Both the position numbers and the translations under genes were made by a program. The notes beneath the pieces are model-generated. The model saw nothing but the letters and a program-made list of their open reading frames with translations. It made no database searches and had not been told where the DNA came from. A stretch of 64,000 nucleotides of DNA from Treponema sp. JC4 (lineage in GTDB: Bacteria; Spirochaetota; Spirochaetia; Treponematales; Treponemataceae). The stretch lies in assembly GCF_000260795.1 (NCBI RefSeq), contig NZ_AJGU01000008.1, positions 1 to 64,000 of the forward strand. The letters run 5' to 3'. This document shows, piece after piece, positions 15,883 through 24,388 of this stretch (positions are counted from its first letter, which is position 1; each line of letters begins with the position of its first letter).

Positions 15883-16509
15883 ATGATTATGAGTGAAAAA
15901 ATTAAATATAGTCTTACCCTTTGTGTTTGCGTGCTGCTTGCAGGAATTATGGATTTTGCGGTTGCTACTCTTTTTCAGGATTTTCTGCATGTGCCCCTTT
16001 TCTTTGATACGATTTTTCTGATAGCGGTTCTTTTTTCTTTCGGGCCTCTTGCTTCCTTTATAGTCTATGTTATTAATATTTCAATTGTCTGTCTTAAACT
16101 TGAACTATTATACGGAAAAACTGATTATGTCTGGGTTTATTCACTTTCTGCTTTTGTTATCATTCTGATTACCTGGCTTTTTATCCGTAAAGAAGAAAAT
16201 CTTAAGAAGGGCGTTAATCATACTTTTATCTATATTCTTACAGCGTCAGTTTCTGCAGCACTTGTATGTTCTGTCGTTTCCGGCTTCATAAGTTATTTTA
16301 CTTTCAGAATGAATGTGGGCAATTGGACCTTTGATAAGCTGATTTTTGCCTTCAGCGGAGAATACATGGATGTGCTTACGTCTTGTATTGTAGGACGATT
16401 TCCAATTATTATTCTGGACAGAATTATCACAACCTTTGCAGGTTTTGGAATTCATCTTCTTTTTATTGCTTTTGCTAAAAAGCACAGACTGTTAAAGGAA
16501 ACTTTTTAA
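15883..16509 (+). CDS. ECF S-component-like integral membrane protein
   Basis: 208 residues with five to six membrane spans. The words PLFFDTIFLIAVLFSFGPLASFIVYVINI resemble the second and third helices of energy-coupling-factor S components, where a D-T-x-G/F ... GPL-G pattern is common (about residues 38-66). No ECF ATPase or T component is nearby. Instead a histidine kinase begins 3 bases after its stop and a response regulator follows, so a sensory role, presenting a small ligand to the kinase, is more likely than transport (inference). An ATG two codons later is an alternative start. A close structural analogue is fused to a propeller/HD-GYP protein at 48747-52286. Confidence 0.65.
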   Translation: MIMSEKIKYSLTLCVCVLLAGIMDFAVATLFQDFLHVPLFFDTIFLIAVLFSFGPLASFIVYVINISIVCLKLELLYGKTDYVWVYSLSAFVIILITWLFIRKEENLKKGVNHTFIYILTASVSAALVCSVVSGFISYFTFRMNVGNWTFDKLIFAFSGEYMDVLTSCIVGRFPIIILDRIITTFAGFGIHLLFIAFAKKHRLLKETF

Positions 16510-16512
16510 TTT

Positions 16513-17674
16513 ATGAAGAAATTTTATACCATTTCTATCCTTTCAATTTTTATATTGATTTTTACAGCCTGTTCCGGGGTAGAAAATAAGAATCACTTTT
16601 ATTCTGCAGAAAATATTTATGAAAGCTGGCTTTATTTTAATGACTGGCGGGATATAAAATCCTGCAGAGAGTTCATTAATCGGCTTGAGAATTTCAGGCC
16701 TGAAAAATTTTCTTCCTACCCGGAATTAAAGGAAGTTACAAAAAATCAGCTTGAGCAGTGCCTTTCTTACAGCCGCATTCTTCTTGTTCTTATGGAAAAT
16801 CCTGAAGAAAACAAGCTGGAAATTGAAAAAGCCCTTGAGCAGATTGATTTTCTTATGCTTTCTTACCTTAGGAACGTGAATTTTGCCCTGGATGATACCC
16901 ATCAGAAAATTTTTACTTATTTTATCTGGTTTTTTGCAACTATTCTTGTCGGAGGTGCAATTCTTATTTATCTGAACATTCTTGAAATTAAGCGCCGTGA
17001 TAAAATCATTTTTGATTCTGAACAGTTTCTTCACCATTCTATGGAAGTGCAGGAATCCGAACGTAAAAGAATTTCCCGGGAACTTCACGATACGGTTGCT
17101 CAGAGCTTAAAGTATGTTTCTCTTCTTGCAGAAAATCTTGAAGACAAGGAAGCTGCAAAAAAAAATCATACAGACCCAAAATCAGAATATCGAAAATATC
17201 AGAATGCTCTGCTATAACCTCACTCCGCCTAATATCAGTAGCAATGATATGATTTCTGCTCTTGAAGTTCTGGGACAGAAGACTTTTAACGGAAACGGCA
17301 AGGATTTTCAGTTCAGAATTGTCTGCGAAAATTCCGTTGATTTTTCAAAATGGAGCTCGGAACAGCTTATGCATATTTACCGCATTGTTCAGGAGGCTTT
17401 TCAGAATATTCAGAAGCATGCTCACGCAAGCGAAGTTACAGTTTTCTTTAAATCTCATCATATCGACGGGCTTAAAATCATAATTTCTGATGATGGAATT
17501 GGAATGAGTGAAAAGCTTTTGAATCAGATTAATAACGGCATTTTTGACAAAATAGAAAAACTTCACTTTGGACTTAGAAACATTGTGGAGCGGGCTCAGC
17601 TTTTGGGTGGAAAAGTAAGCTTCCGTGCGGAAGAGGAGTGTGGAACTCAGATTACCGTTGTTCTGGATAAGTGA
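16513..17674 (+). CDS. sensor histidine kinase (HisKA_3), frameshifted
   Basis: A lipoprotein-like signal (ILIFTACSG) is followed by about 110 periplasmic residues and one membrane span (FIWFFATILVGGAILIYL). Then come the phospho-acceptor motif RKRISRELHDTVAQSL (His near residue 192) and an ATPase domain with RIVQEAFQNIQKHA, SDDGIGM and GLRNIVERAQLLGG. The frame breaks in an A9 run at 17157-17165: removing one A joins the two halves as EAAKKIIQTQNQNIENIR without loss. The kinase lies between the S-component-like gene and a LuxR-type regulator, 3 bases after the former. It is probably functional if the indel is an assembly error; otherwise a pseudogene. Confidence 0.85.
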
Positions 17675-17689
17675 TTTTTGAGGCATAAA

Positions 17690-18310
17690 ATGAGTAAAAC
17701 TTTCTATATAATTGATGATCATCAGATGCTGCGGCTTGGAACTTCAAGCTGGCTTACTTCTAATTCGGACTGGCTTTGTGCAGGTTCTGCGGGAACTCAT
17801 GAGGCTGCTTTTTCTGATTTTGAAAAGTTTGCTGACAGGGGGGAATTGCCTTCTCTTGTAATCTGCGATTTGAACTTTTACGGAGAAAATACAGGTTTTG
17901 ATTTTATAAAGGAACTTTGTACTCTTTATCCTTCCTTAAAAATCCTTGTTTATTCCATGTTTTTTGCGGGCGGATTTGTAAAAAATGCCATAAGTGCAGG
18001 GGCAGCCGGATATATTTCTAAAAATGCGAATTCAAAGACTCTTCTTGAAGGAATGGAAAAAATTTTGAAGGGCGATATTTTTATTCAGGAAGAACTGCAG
18101 CCAAATCTTATAAAATACAATACTTTTACAGATGCCCTTACAAAGCGTGAAAAAGAAGTAATGGGACTTTTACTGCGCCATCTTTCAAATGAACAGATTT
18201 CTGAGCAGCTGGGAATAAAAAAACGGGCGGTGGAAAATTATATTTCCAGCATTTATGAAAAGACCGGCGTAAATGACAGAAGTGAGCTTGAAAAACGGTA
18301 TGGAGAGTAG
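17690..18310 (+). CDS. LuxR/NarL-family response regulator
   Basis: 206 residues. The receiver has IIDDHQ at residues 7-12, phospho-acceptor Asp60 in LVICDLNFYGEN, and YISKNANSKTL with the conserved Lys. The DNA-binding domain is LTKREKEVMGLLLRHLSNEQ ... AVENYISSIYEKTG at the C-terminus. I chose ATG 17690, which has GAGG at 17680-17683 before it, over a TTG four codons upstream. It follows the kinase by 15 bases and completes a three-gene S-component-like/kinase/regulator unit. Confidence 0.9.
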   Translation: MSKTFYIIDDHQMLRLGTSSWLTSNSDWLCAGSAGTHEAAFSDFEKFADRGELPSLVICDLNFYGENTGFDFIKELCTLYPSLKILVYSMFFAGGFVKNAISAGAAGYISKNANSKTLLEGMEKILKGDIFIQEELQPNLIKYNTFTDALTKREKEVMGLLLRHLSNEQISEQLGIKKRAVENYISSIYEKTGVNDRSELEKRYGE

Positions 18311-18370
18311 GGAAATCTTCCATTGATTAAAAGCATTTTATGGCTTAAAATGAACTATTATTATTTTGAA

Positions 18371-18423
18371 TATTAGTGTAACTAATAAATAGAAAAAAGC
18401 ATGCGTCGGATGTAGTGACGTAT
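18371..18423 (+). promoter_or_regulatory. palindrome and hairpin in the pnp leader
   Basis: TATTAG-TGTAA-CTAATA (18371-18387) is a perfect 6-base inverted repeat. ATGCGTC (18401-18407) pairs with GACGTAT (18417-18423), ending just before the pnp ribosome site. PNPase mRNAs in other bacteria carry a leader hairpin used in autoregulation; the second structure is a candidate for that. Confidence 0.45.
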
Positions 18424-18438
18424 GTAGGAGTAAAATTT

Positions 18439-20544
18439 ATGTCTGTAGAAAGAGTAACCTACAAACTTGGAGATGCCGATCTCATCCTCGAAACAGGAAA
18501 AATCGGTAAACAGGCTAACGGATGCGTTTATGCTCAGTGGGGTGGAGCCGCAGTTATCGCAACAATTTGTGCTTCATCAAGCGTAACAGAAGGTCAGGAT
18601 TTTGTGCCTGTTACTGTTGAGTACAACGAAAAATTCTATGCTGCCGGAAAAATCCCTGGCGGATTTGTAAAGCGCGAAGGTCGTCCAAAGGATAAGGAAA
18701 TTTTGGTAAGCCGCCTTATCGACCGTCCTATGCGCCCACTTTTTGAGCCATCTTTTGGTCACGAACTTCAGATTGTTCCAACTTGTGTTTCTTGTGATGG
18801 CGTTCACACTCAGGATATTCTTGCTGTAATTGCCGCTTCTGCTGCAACTACAATTTCTGATATTCCTTTCCACGGCCCGGTTGCTGCCTGCCGTATTGGA
18901 TACTTGAATGGTGAATACATTGTAAACCCAACTTTCAAACAGATTGAAGAATCTGAACTTGAAATTGTTGTTGCCGGAACTAAAGACGGATTTACAATGG
19001 TTGAAGGTGGTGCAAACGAAGTTTCTGAAGATGTAATGCTTGGAGCTTTGGAAAAGGCACAGGCTTTCATTTCTGATATGTGTAAACTTCAGGAAGAACT
19101 TGCCGCTAAAGCTGGTAAAGAAAAGCTTCCTTTGAATCCTCTTGATGTAACTTTGGCTAACGCTGAACAGATTGAAGCTGAAGCAACTCCACTCCTTAAA
19201 GAAGCCTGCTTCCAGGATGGAAAAATGGCCCGCGGCAAGGCTATTGCAAAAGTTGAAAAAGAACTTGCTGCAAAATATGCTGAACAACTTGAAGATCCAA
19301 TTCAGGCTAAATTGTTCATGACTTTGATGGACGATATTCAGTACAAGCTTCTCCGTAAATCTATTCTTGATGACGGTGTACGTATTGATGGTCGTAAGAC
19401 TGACGAAATCCGTCCTATCACTTGTGAAGTAAACGTATTGCCAACTCCACACGGATCGGCTCTCTTTACTCGTGGTGAAACACAGTCTCTTGCTGTTTGT
19501 ACTTTGGGTACTGCAATGGATGAACAGTCTTATGATGATATTGATGGAGACAGAAGCGAGCACTTCATCCTTCACTATAACTTCCCTCCATACTCAGTTG
19601 GTGAAACTGGTAAGCTTACAACAGGCCGCCGCGAAATTGGTCACGGAAATCTTGCCCGCCGCTCACTTGCTGCTATGGTTCCAAGCCGCGAAGAGTTCCC
19701 TTACACAATCCGTGTAGTTTCTGAAATCATGGAATCTAACGGTTCTTCATCACAGGCTTCTACTTGTGGTGGTACTCTCTGTATGCTGGCTGCCGGCGTT
19801 CCAATGAAGAAGATGGTAGCTGGTATTGCTATGGGTCTTATTACAGAACCTGAGGGAGACAATCCTTACGGACGTTACTCAATCCTTTCTGATATCCTTG
19901 GTGAAGAAGACCACCTTGGTGATATGGACTTCAAGGTAGCCGGAACAAAAGACGGTATTACTGGTTTCCAGATGGATATTAAGATTGCCGGTGTAACAAC
20001 TGAAATTATGAAGAAGGCTATGGAACAGGCTCGTCAGGGTCGTTTGCACATCCTTTCTATCATGGAAAAATGCATTGATAAACCAGCTCCTTTGGCTAAG
20101 AACGCTCCACAGATTCTTACAATGAAGATTCCTGTAGACAAGATTGGCGCTTTGATCGGACCTGGCGGAAAGAACGTTAAGGCTCTCTGTTCTCAGTATG
20201 ATGTAACAATCAACACTGATGATGACGGAACTGTAACAATCTATGCTAAGAACGGAATGAACGCAGAAGCTGCTCAGAAGGCTGTAAAGGGTATTACAGA
20301 AGATCCAGAAGTAGGAACAATCTATCAGGGAACTGTAAAACGCATTATGGAATTCGGCGCTTTCGTAGAAATCCTTCCGGGAAAAGAAGGTCTCTGCCAC
20401 ATTTCAAAACTCAGCCGCCAGCGCGTAAGCAAGGTAACAGACGTTTTGAAAGAAGGTCAGGTAATTCCTGTAAAATTGCTTGAAGTTGACAAGCAGGGAA
20501 GATTGAACCTTTCTTATGTTGATGCTTTGGAAGAAAAGAAATAA
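18439..20544 (+). CDS. pnp: polyribonucleotide nucleotidyltransferase (PNPase)
   Basis: 701 residues, normal length. Two RNase PH domains flank a helical domain; the second core has the FTRGETQSLAVCTLGT region and TTGRREIGHGNLARRSL. A KH domain (IGALIGPGGKNVKAL, near residues 570-585) and an S1 domain (GTIYQGTVKRIMEFGAFVEI) complete the enzyme. It degrades mRNA 3' to 5' by phosphorolysis and acts in the cytoplasm as a trimer. The start at 18439 is set by TAGGAG at 18425-18430; a GTG eight codons upstream is less likely. Codon bias is strong, as for abundant proteins. A terminator follows. Confidence 0.97.
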   Translation: MSVERVTYKLGDADLILETGKIGKQANGCVYAQWGGAAVIATICASSSVTEGQDFVPVTVEYNEKFYAAGKIPGGFVKREGRPKDKEILVSRLIDRPMRPLFEPSFGHELQIVPTCVSCDGVHTQDILAVIAASAATTISDIPFHGPVAACRIGYLNGEYIVNPTFKQIEESELEIVVAGTKDGFTMVEGGANEVSEDVMLGALEKAQAFISDMCKLQEELAAKAGKEKLPLNPLDVTLANAEQIEAEATPLLKEACFQDGKMARGKAIAKVEKELAAKYAEQLEDPIQAKLFMTLMDDIQYKLLRKSILDDGVRIDGRKTDEIRPITCEVNVLPTPHGSALFTRGETQSLAVCTLGTAMDEQSYDDIDGDRSEHFILHYNFPPYSVGETGKLTTGRREIGHGNLARRSLAAMVPSREEFPYTIRVVSEIMESNGSSSQASTCGGTLCMLAAGVPMKKMVAGIAMGLITEPEGDNPYGRYSILSDILGEEDHLGDMDFKVAGTKDGITGFQMDIKIAGVTTEIMKKAMEQARQGRLHILSIMEKCIDKPAPLAKNAPQILTMKIPVDKIGALIGPGGKNVKALCSQYDVTINTDDDGTVTIYAKNGMNAEAAQKAVKGITEDPEVGTIYQGTVKRIMEFGAFVEILPGKEGLCHISKLSRQRVSKVTDVLKEGQVIPVKLLEVDKQGRLNLSYVDALEEKK

Positions 20545-20562
20545 TTTTTTTCTAAGTTAGGT

Positions 20563-20598
20563 AAAGGCTGTCCGTGAGGGCAGCCTTTTTTTTTTTAC
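20563..20598 (+). terminator. pnp Rho-independent terminator
   Basis: AAAGGCTG (20563-20570) pairs with CAGCCTTT (20581-20588), followed by a long T run. Confidence 0.9.
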
Positions 20599-20669
20599 TC
20601 TCTCTAAAAATCTTCAGAAAAATTTAAAAAATATCTTGCAATTTTACTGATAATATGGTTTTATATTCG

Positions 20670-20707
20670 CGTTAGTTAAGCCTAACGTGTTAGTTTAGGA
20701 TAACTAA
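20670..20707. promoter_or_regulatory. two adjacent palindromes before the outer-membrane barrel gene
   Basis: CGTTAG-TTAAGC-CTAACG (20670-20687) and TTAGTT-TAGGAT-AACTAA (20690-20707) are both perfect 6-base inverted repeats, lying between a likely promoter (TTGCAA at 20636) and the ribosome site. They look like repressor sites or leader hairpins. Confidence 0.5.
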
Positions 20708-20720
20708 AAAGGAGTTATAA

Positions 20721-21833
20721 ATGTTTAAATCAAAAATTGCTGCAGTTGGTGTAGCTCTTTCTTTGGCATCAGCCTTTGCATTTGCAGAAGCTGAAGTATC
20801 GTTCTCAAACAAACTTTCAAGCGATATCGTAAACATCACAAAAGTTGAAGATGCAGATTCTGAATCAACATTTGCTGGAATCAAAAATAAAACTACTTTT
20901 GAATATTCTTCAGAAAAAGTTGATGCAGGTATTGAACTTGTTTTCTGGTCTATAAATGAAGATCTTTACGACTTTGATGGTGAAAAATATTTTGGTATTG
21001 GTGCTACTGAAGATCCTGGCTTTGGTTATGATTTTGGAGATACTTTCGTAGAAGTACGTCCATTTGATTTCCTTGGTTTTGAATTCCACGAAAAAGTTTG
21101 GGCAACAGCTTCTTACTTTCCAATCTGGGATGACAATGCTTCAACAGGTAATCTTGGAAGCGATTTAGGTCTTCTTATCCGTCCTGTAGAAGGTCTTACT
21201 CTTGCAGGTGGTATAGATTTCTTCTCTGTATTCGGACACGATACATATAAGCCTGTTGTAAACTTTGGCGCTGGATATGCAAATGATGTTTTTGAACTTG
21301 CTGCTACAGTAAAAAATATCTGTGATAACAAAGAAACTGATGTAAATAACAGAGACGGTTTTGCCTTCGGCCTTTATGCAAGTCTTTTGAAAATCGAAGG
21401 TCTTGTTCTTGGCGCAGGCTTTGGTTACAACGATTCAGTTGCTCCAGATGTAACTAAAATTCATGCTTCTGGTAAAGAAGGTGTGTCTGGAAATATCATG
21501 ACTCTTACTGCAACTTATGAACTTGATGCCTTCCACACAGTTGGTGAATTTGCAACAAACTTCACAAATAACAAAGAAGATGCAGAGTATGATTTTTATC
21601 TTGCTGTAACAGCCGGCTACAATGTTCTTGAAAATCTTTCTGCTGACTGTGCTTTTGCAGCTGCTTTGGATGCAGAATCTGATGAAGAAAAGAAAACTGA
21701 AAACGTATACCAGATCAATCCTTCTGTAACTTATACTCTTGGAAATCACGAGCTTAGCGCCGGTGTAAACTTCTTCTTCGGAAAAGACTACTCAAATGTA
21801 AATTTCCCTGTTTACTGGAAATACTCTTTCTAA
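20721..21833 (+). CDS. outer-membrane beta-barrel protein
   Basis: 370 residues. A Sec signal peptide (KIAAVGVALSLASAFAFA) is followed by alternating amphipathic strands throughout, for example VDAGIELVFWSI, FELAATVKNI and LGNHELSAGVNFFFG. The last residue is Phe (PVYWKYSF), the usual beta-barrel assembly signal. It is probably a porin-like or structural protein of the outer membrane. AAAGGAG precedes the start and strong terminators flank it on both sides, so it is a single, probably highly expressed gene. I cannot assign it to a named porin family. Confidence 0.8.
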   Translation: MFKSKIAAVGVALSLASAFAFAEAEVSFSNKLSSDIVNITKVEDADSESTFAGIKNKTTFEYSSEKVDAGIELVFWSINEDLYDFDGEKYFGIGATEDPGFGYDFGDTFVEVRPFDFLGFEFHEKVWATASYFPIWDDNASTGNLGSDLGLLIRPVEGLTLAGGIDFFSVFGHDTYKPVVNFGAGYANDVFELAATVKNICDNKETDVNNRDGFAFGLYASLLKIEGLVLGAGFGYNDSVAPDVTKIHASGKEGVSGNIMTLTATYELDAFHTVGEFATNFTNNKEDAEYDFYLAVTAGYNVLENLSADCAFAAALDAESDEEKKTENVYQINPSVTYTLGNHELSAGVNFFFGKDYSNVNFPVYWKYSF

Positions 21834-21862
21834 TCTGAATTAAAAAAATATTTGATACCTTT

Positions 21863-21900
21863 GGGCCGGATTGTCATCAGCGTGCGATCCGGCCCTTTTT
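21863..21900 (+). terminator. Rho-independent terminator after the barrel gene
   Basis: Perfect stem GGGCCGGAT (21863-21871) / ATCCGGCCC (21887-21895), followed by TTTTT. Confidence 0.9.
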
Positions 21901-21978
21901 ACAGCTTTGCTGGAAAAATTAAGCAAGCCGAAGGGGTGCGACTTTTTTTTTGCAGTTTATACAAAGCGGTGAATGTGC

Positions 21979-21984
21979 TATAAT
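21979..21984 (+). promoter_or_regulatory. extended -10 (TGC-TATAAT) giving a leaderless start at 21992
   Basis: TATAAT with TGC before it ends 7 bases before the ATG at 21992. This argues against a longer frame from the TTG at 21950, which would place the promoter inside the coding region. Confidence 0.6.
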
Positions 21985-21991
21985 TAATAAA

Positions 21992-22576
21992 ATGTTTGAA
22001 GAAATTGTCACTCGCCTTAGCGAAGTAAAAATAGTTCCTGTTGTTACAGTTTTTGATAAAGAGGAAGCTGTAAAATTAGCCCATTCACTTGTAAGCCGCG
22101 GTTACAGCGCCGTGGAGTTTGCCTTTAGAAGTGCAACTGCCTCTGATGAAGATTTTAATAAAATTGCAGAATGTATAAGTGCTGTAAGAAAACTTTGTCC
22201 AAAAATGCTTTGTGGGGCAGGAACTGTAATTAATCCAAAGCTTGCAAAACTTGCAAAAAAAAGCGGTGCTCAGTTTGTTATGGCTCCGGGTTTTAATCCG
22301 GCAACTGTAGAATGGTGCATAAAGAATGACCTTGCGATTTTCCCCGGCATTAATACACCAAGCCAGGTTGAAGAGGCTCTTATGTACGGGCTTGGAGTCC
22401 TGAAATTTTTCCCTGCAGAAGTCAGCGGCGGAGTAAAAATGCTCAAGGCTCTTTCAGGCCCTTTCCCTAATGTAAAGTTTATTCCAACCGGCGGAATTGA
22501 TGCTGCCAACTCAGAAGATTATCTTGCCTGTAAAAATGTAATAGCAGTCGGCGGTACCTGGGTGTTAAAATCTTAG
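21992..22576 (+). CDS. eda: KDPG/KHG aldolase
   Basis: 194 residues, usual aldolase length. It matches 2-keto-3-deoxy-6-phosphogluconate aldolase: IVPVV strand, AVEFAFRSATA (catalytic Glu position), CGAGTV, MAPGFNP, the Schiff-base Lys in LKFFPAE near residue 133, and IPTGGID. It splits KDPG to pyruvate and glyceraldehyde 3-phosphate in the Entner-Doudoroff or uronate pathways. No other gene of those pathways is near. The start is chosen from the promoter position. The stop is 38 bases before dut, which has its own promoter. Confidence 0.92.
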   Translation: MFEEIVTRLSEVKIVPVVTVFDKEEAVKLAHSLVSRGYSAVEFAFRSATASDEDFNKIAECISAVRKLCPKMLCGAGTVINPKLAKLAKKSGAQFVMAPGFNPATVEWCIKNDLAIFPGINTPSQVEEALMYGLGVLKFFPAEVSGGVKMLKALSGPFPNVKFIPTGGIDAANSEDYLACKNVIAVGGTWVLKS

Positions 22577-22601
22577 TGATGAATCTTTTTTAATTATCCC
22601 T

Positions 22602-22607
22602 TATAAT
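22602..22607 (+). promoter_or_regulatory. -10 TATAAT giving a leaderless start at 22614
   Basis: TATAAT ends exactly 6 bases before the ATG at 22614, which places the expected transcription start on the A of the start codon. Confidence 0.55.
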
Positions 22608-22613
22608 AAACTT

Positions 22614-23055
22614 ATGACAAAGATAAATATTAAAGTAGTAGCGAATGAGGGAGCAAAGCTTCCTCTTTATAAAACTTCAGGTGCTGCAGGTGCTGATATC
22701 TGCGCACTTTTGAAAGAGCCCCTTGTAATTGAAAGTGGAAAATCAGCAATGGTTCCAACCGGACTTTTTTTTGAAATTCCCCAAGGTTACGAGGTTCAGA
22801 TTCGTCCCCGCTCAGGCTTAGCTGCAAAAAAATGGAGTTACAGTTTTGAATACTCCCGGCACTATCGACAGCGATTACCGCGGAGAAATCAACGTAATTT
22901 TAATTAACCTTGGCGATAAGCCTTTTACTGTAAATAACGGAGACCGCATTGCCCAGATGCTGGTTGCACCTGTAATTCAGGCAGATTTTTCTGTAGTAAC
23001 AAGCCTTGAAGAAACAGAACGCGGGGCCGGCGGTTTTGGTTCTACCGGAGTATAA
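22614..23055 (+). CDS. dut: dUTP diphosphatase, frameshifted
   Basis: The trimeric dUTPase sequence is split: the first frame carries [12 protein letters not shown] and [10 protein letters not shown], the second carries [23 protein letters not shown] and the C-terminal [10 protein letters not shown]. The break lies in the A7 run at 22826-22832; with six A residues the protein reads on as [20 protein letters not shown], the canonical motif 3. All five dUTPase motifs are then present in about 146 residues. It hydrolyses dUTP to dUMP, keeping uracil out of DNA. Because it is normally essential and nothing else is damaged, I regard the indel as a likely sequence error. Confidence 0.88.
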
Positions 23056-23067
23056 GGAAGTTTTAAC

Positions 23068-24370
23068 TTGCCTGATATAACCAAAATAAAGAAGCAGTTC
23101 GAGCATGCGCTCCGCATTGTTTCTGACCGAAAATCAAGATTTTACAAACGCATTGAACCTCTTATTGACCGGATTCTTGAAAAACTGAGTCCGGCAATTG
23201 AATTTGTTGAAGAAAAATACGAATGGTTCAGTGTAAATGTCCTCAAATCAGGCGAGCTTAAAAATCATATTCTTGTAAAATATCTTTTTAAGGATTTATT
23301 TTATATTTTCTGGTTGCTTTCCTTTTCTTTTTTATGATTTTCTTTGTAAACCAGATTCTTCTTACTGTAGAACAGCTGCTTGCAAAATCGGCTCCCTTCA
23401 GCGACGTTATGCGCATTATGTTTTACAGCCTGCCTTTTATTATTGCCCAGTCGGCTCCTTTTGCAACCCTGGTAGGTTTTTCCATGAGTCTTGGCGGCAT
23501 GATGAGCAGTAACGAAATCCTGATTTTCCGTGCCTCGGGCTTTTCTTTTATTAAGATTTTCTACCCGGTAATCATTCTGGGAACTGCAATTTCAATCGGT
23601 TCTTTTTTGTAAACGATTATCTGCTTCCTCTGGGAACCATGAAGTATAATCAGCTTTTCAGAAAAATCATGCAGTCCACACCGACCGTTTCGCTTGAATC
23701 AAACAGCGTAAAAACTCTGGACAGCACCAGCATTGTAATGGGGCAGGTGAATTCAGGTTCTGTAAGCGACCTTATTCTTTTCGATACAGATAATGATACT
23801 GATAAAATCATTATTGCAGGAAAATCTTCCCTGCGCGGCGGACAGACAGAAGGGGTTTTAATGGAACTTTCCATGGATGATGCCACAGTCCTTTCTATAA
23901 GACATAATGCCAAGCATAATTATGATGTAATGGAATCTGAGCGTACTGTCCTCAATGTTTTTGATAAGGCAGTTCTTGGAAATACCTCTCACTCTGCCCG
24001 CGAAATGACAACCTACGACCTTTCCCGAGAGCTTAAACGCATGAAAGAAACTTCCGGTGATACTTACTCAGAAAAACGCCGACTGCGCCTTTGGACAATG
24101 GAGTTTCATAAGAAATTTGCCCTGCCTTTTGGTTCAATCTTTTTTGCCTTCCTTGCTTTTTCTATTGCTTTTGTATTTGGAAAGCATCGCGGCCAGACAA
24201 TCTGTCTTTTTATTGGTCTTGTTGTCTGCGTGCTTTACTGGGCAATGCAGATTATGGGGCAGCTTTTTGTTCAGAGGGTAGGTCTTAATCCTTTCTGGTG
24301 TATCTGGGTTCCTAACTTTGTAATCGGCTTTATGGCACTGGCTTTCCTTGCCGTTTTGTTAAAAAAGTAG
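23068..24370 (+). CDS. lptF: LptF/YjgP-family permease, two frameshifts
   Basis: A TTG start at 23068 preceded by AAGGAAG opens the gene. Three consecutive frames encode one LptF-like protein: N-terminal soluble segment and first span, then QILLTVEQLLAKSAPFSDV with further spans, then the periplasmic jellyroll and the last three spans. The breaks sit at a T4 run near 23306-23309 and at the T6 run 23603-23608; adding one T at each restores the frame, the second giving GSFFVNDYLLPLGTMKYN, the family hallmark. LptF with LptG forms the inner-membrane part of an Lpt-type ABC exporter that extracts lipid for the outer membrane. lptG follows 18 bases later. Confidence 0.85.
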
Positions 24371-24388
24371 GCGGAAAGGAGAAGAAGC

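Noticed and set aside
18577-19575. Long open frame of 332 codons on the minus strand inside pnp
   Set aside because: Antisense to a clear PNPase with strong codon bias; the translation is Phe/Ser/Asn-rich with no domain.
21950-21991. TTG start extending KDPG aldolase by 14 residues
   Set aside because: The extension contains the TATAAT promoter and does not resemble the family; ATG 21992 matches the usual N-terminus.
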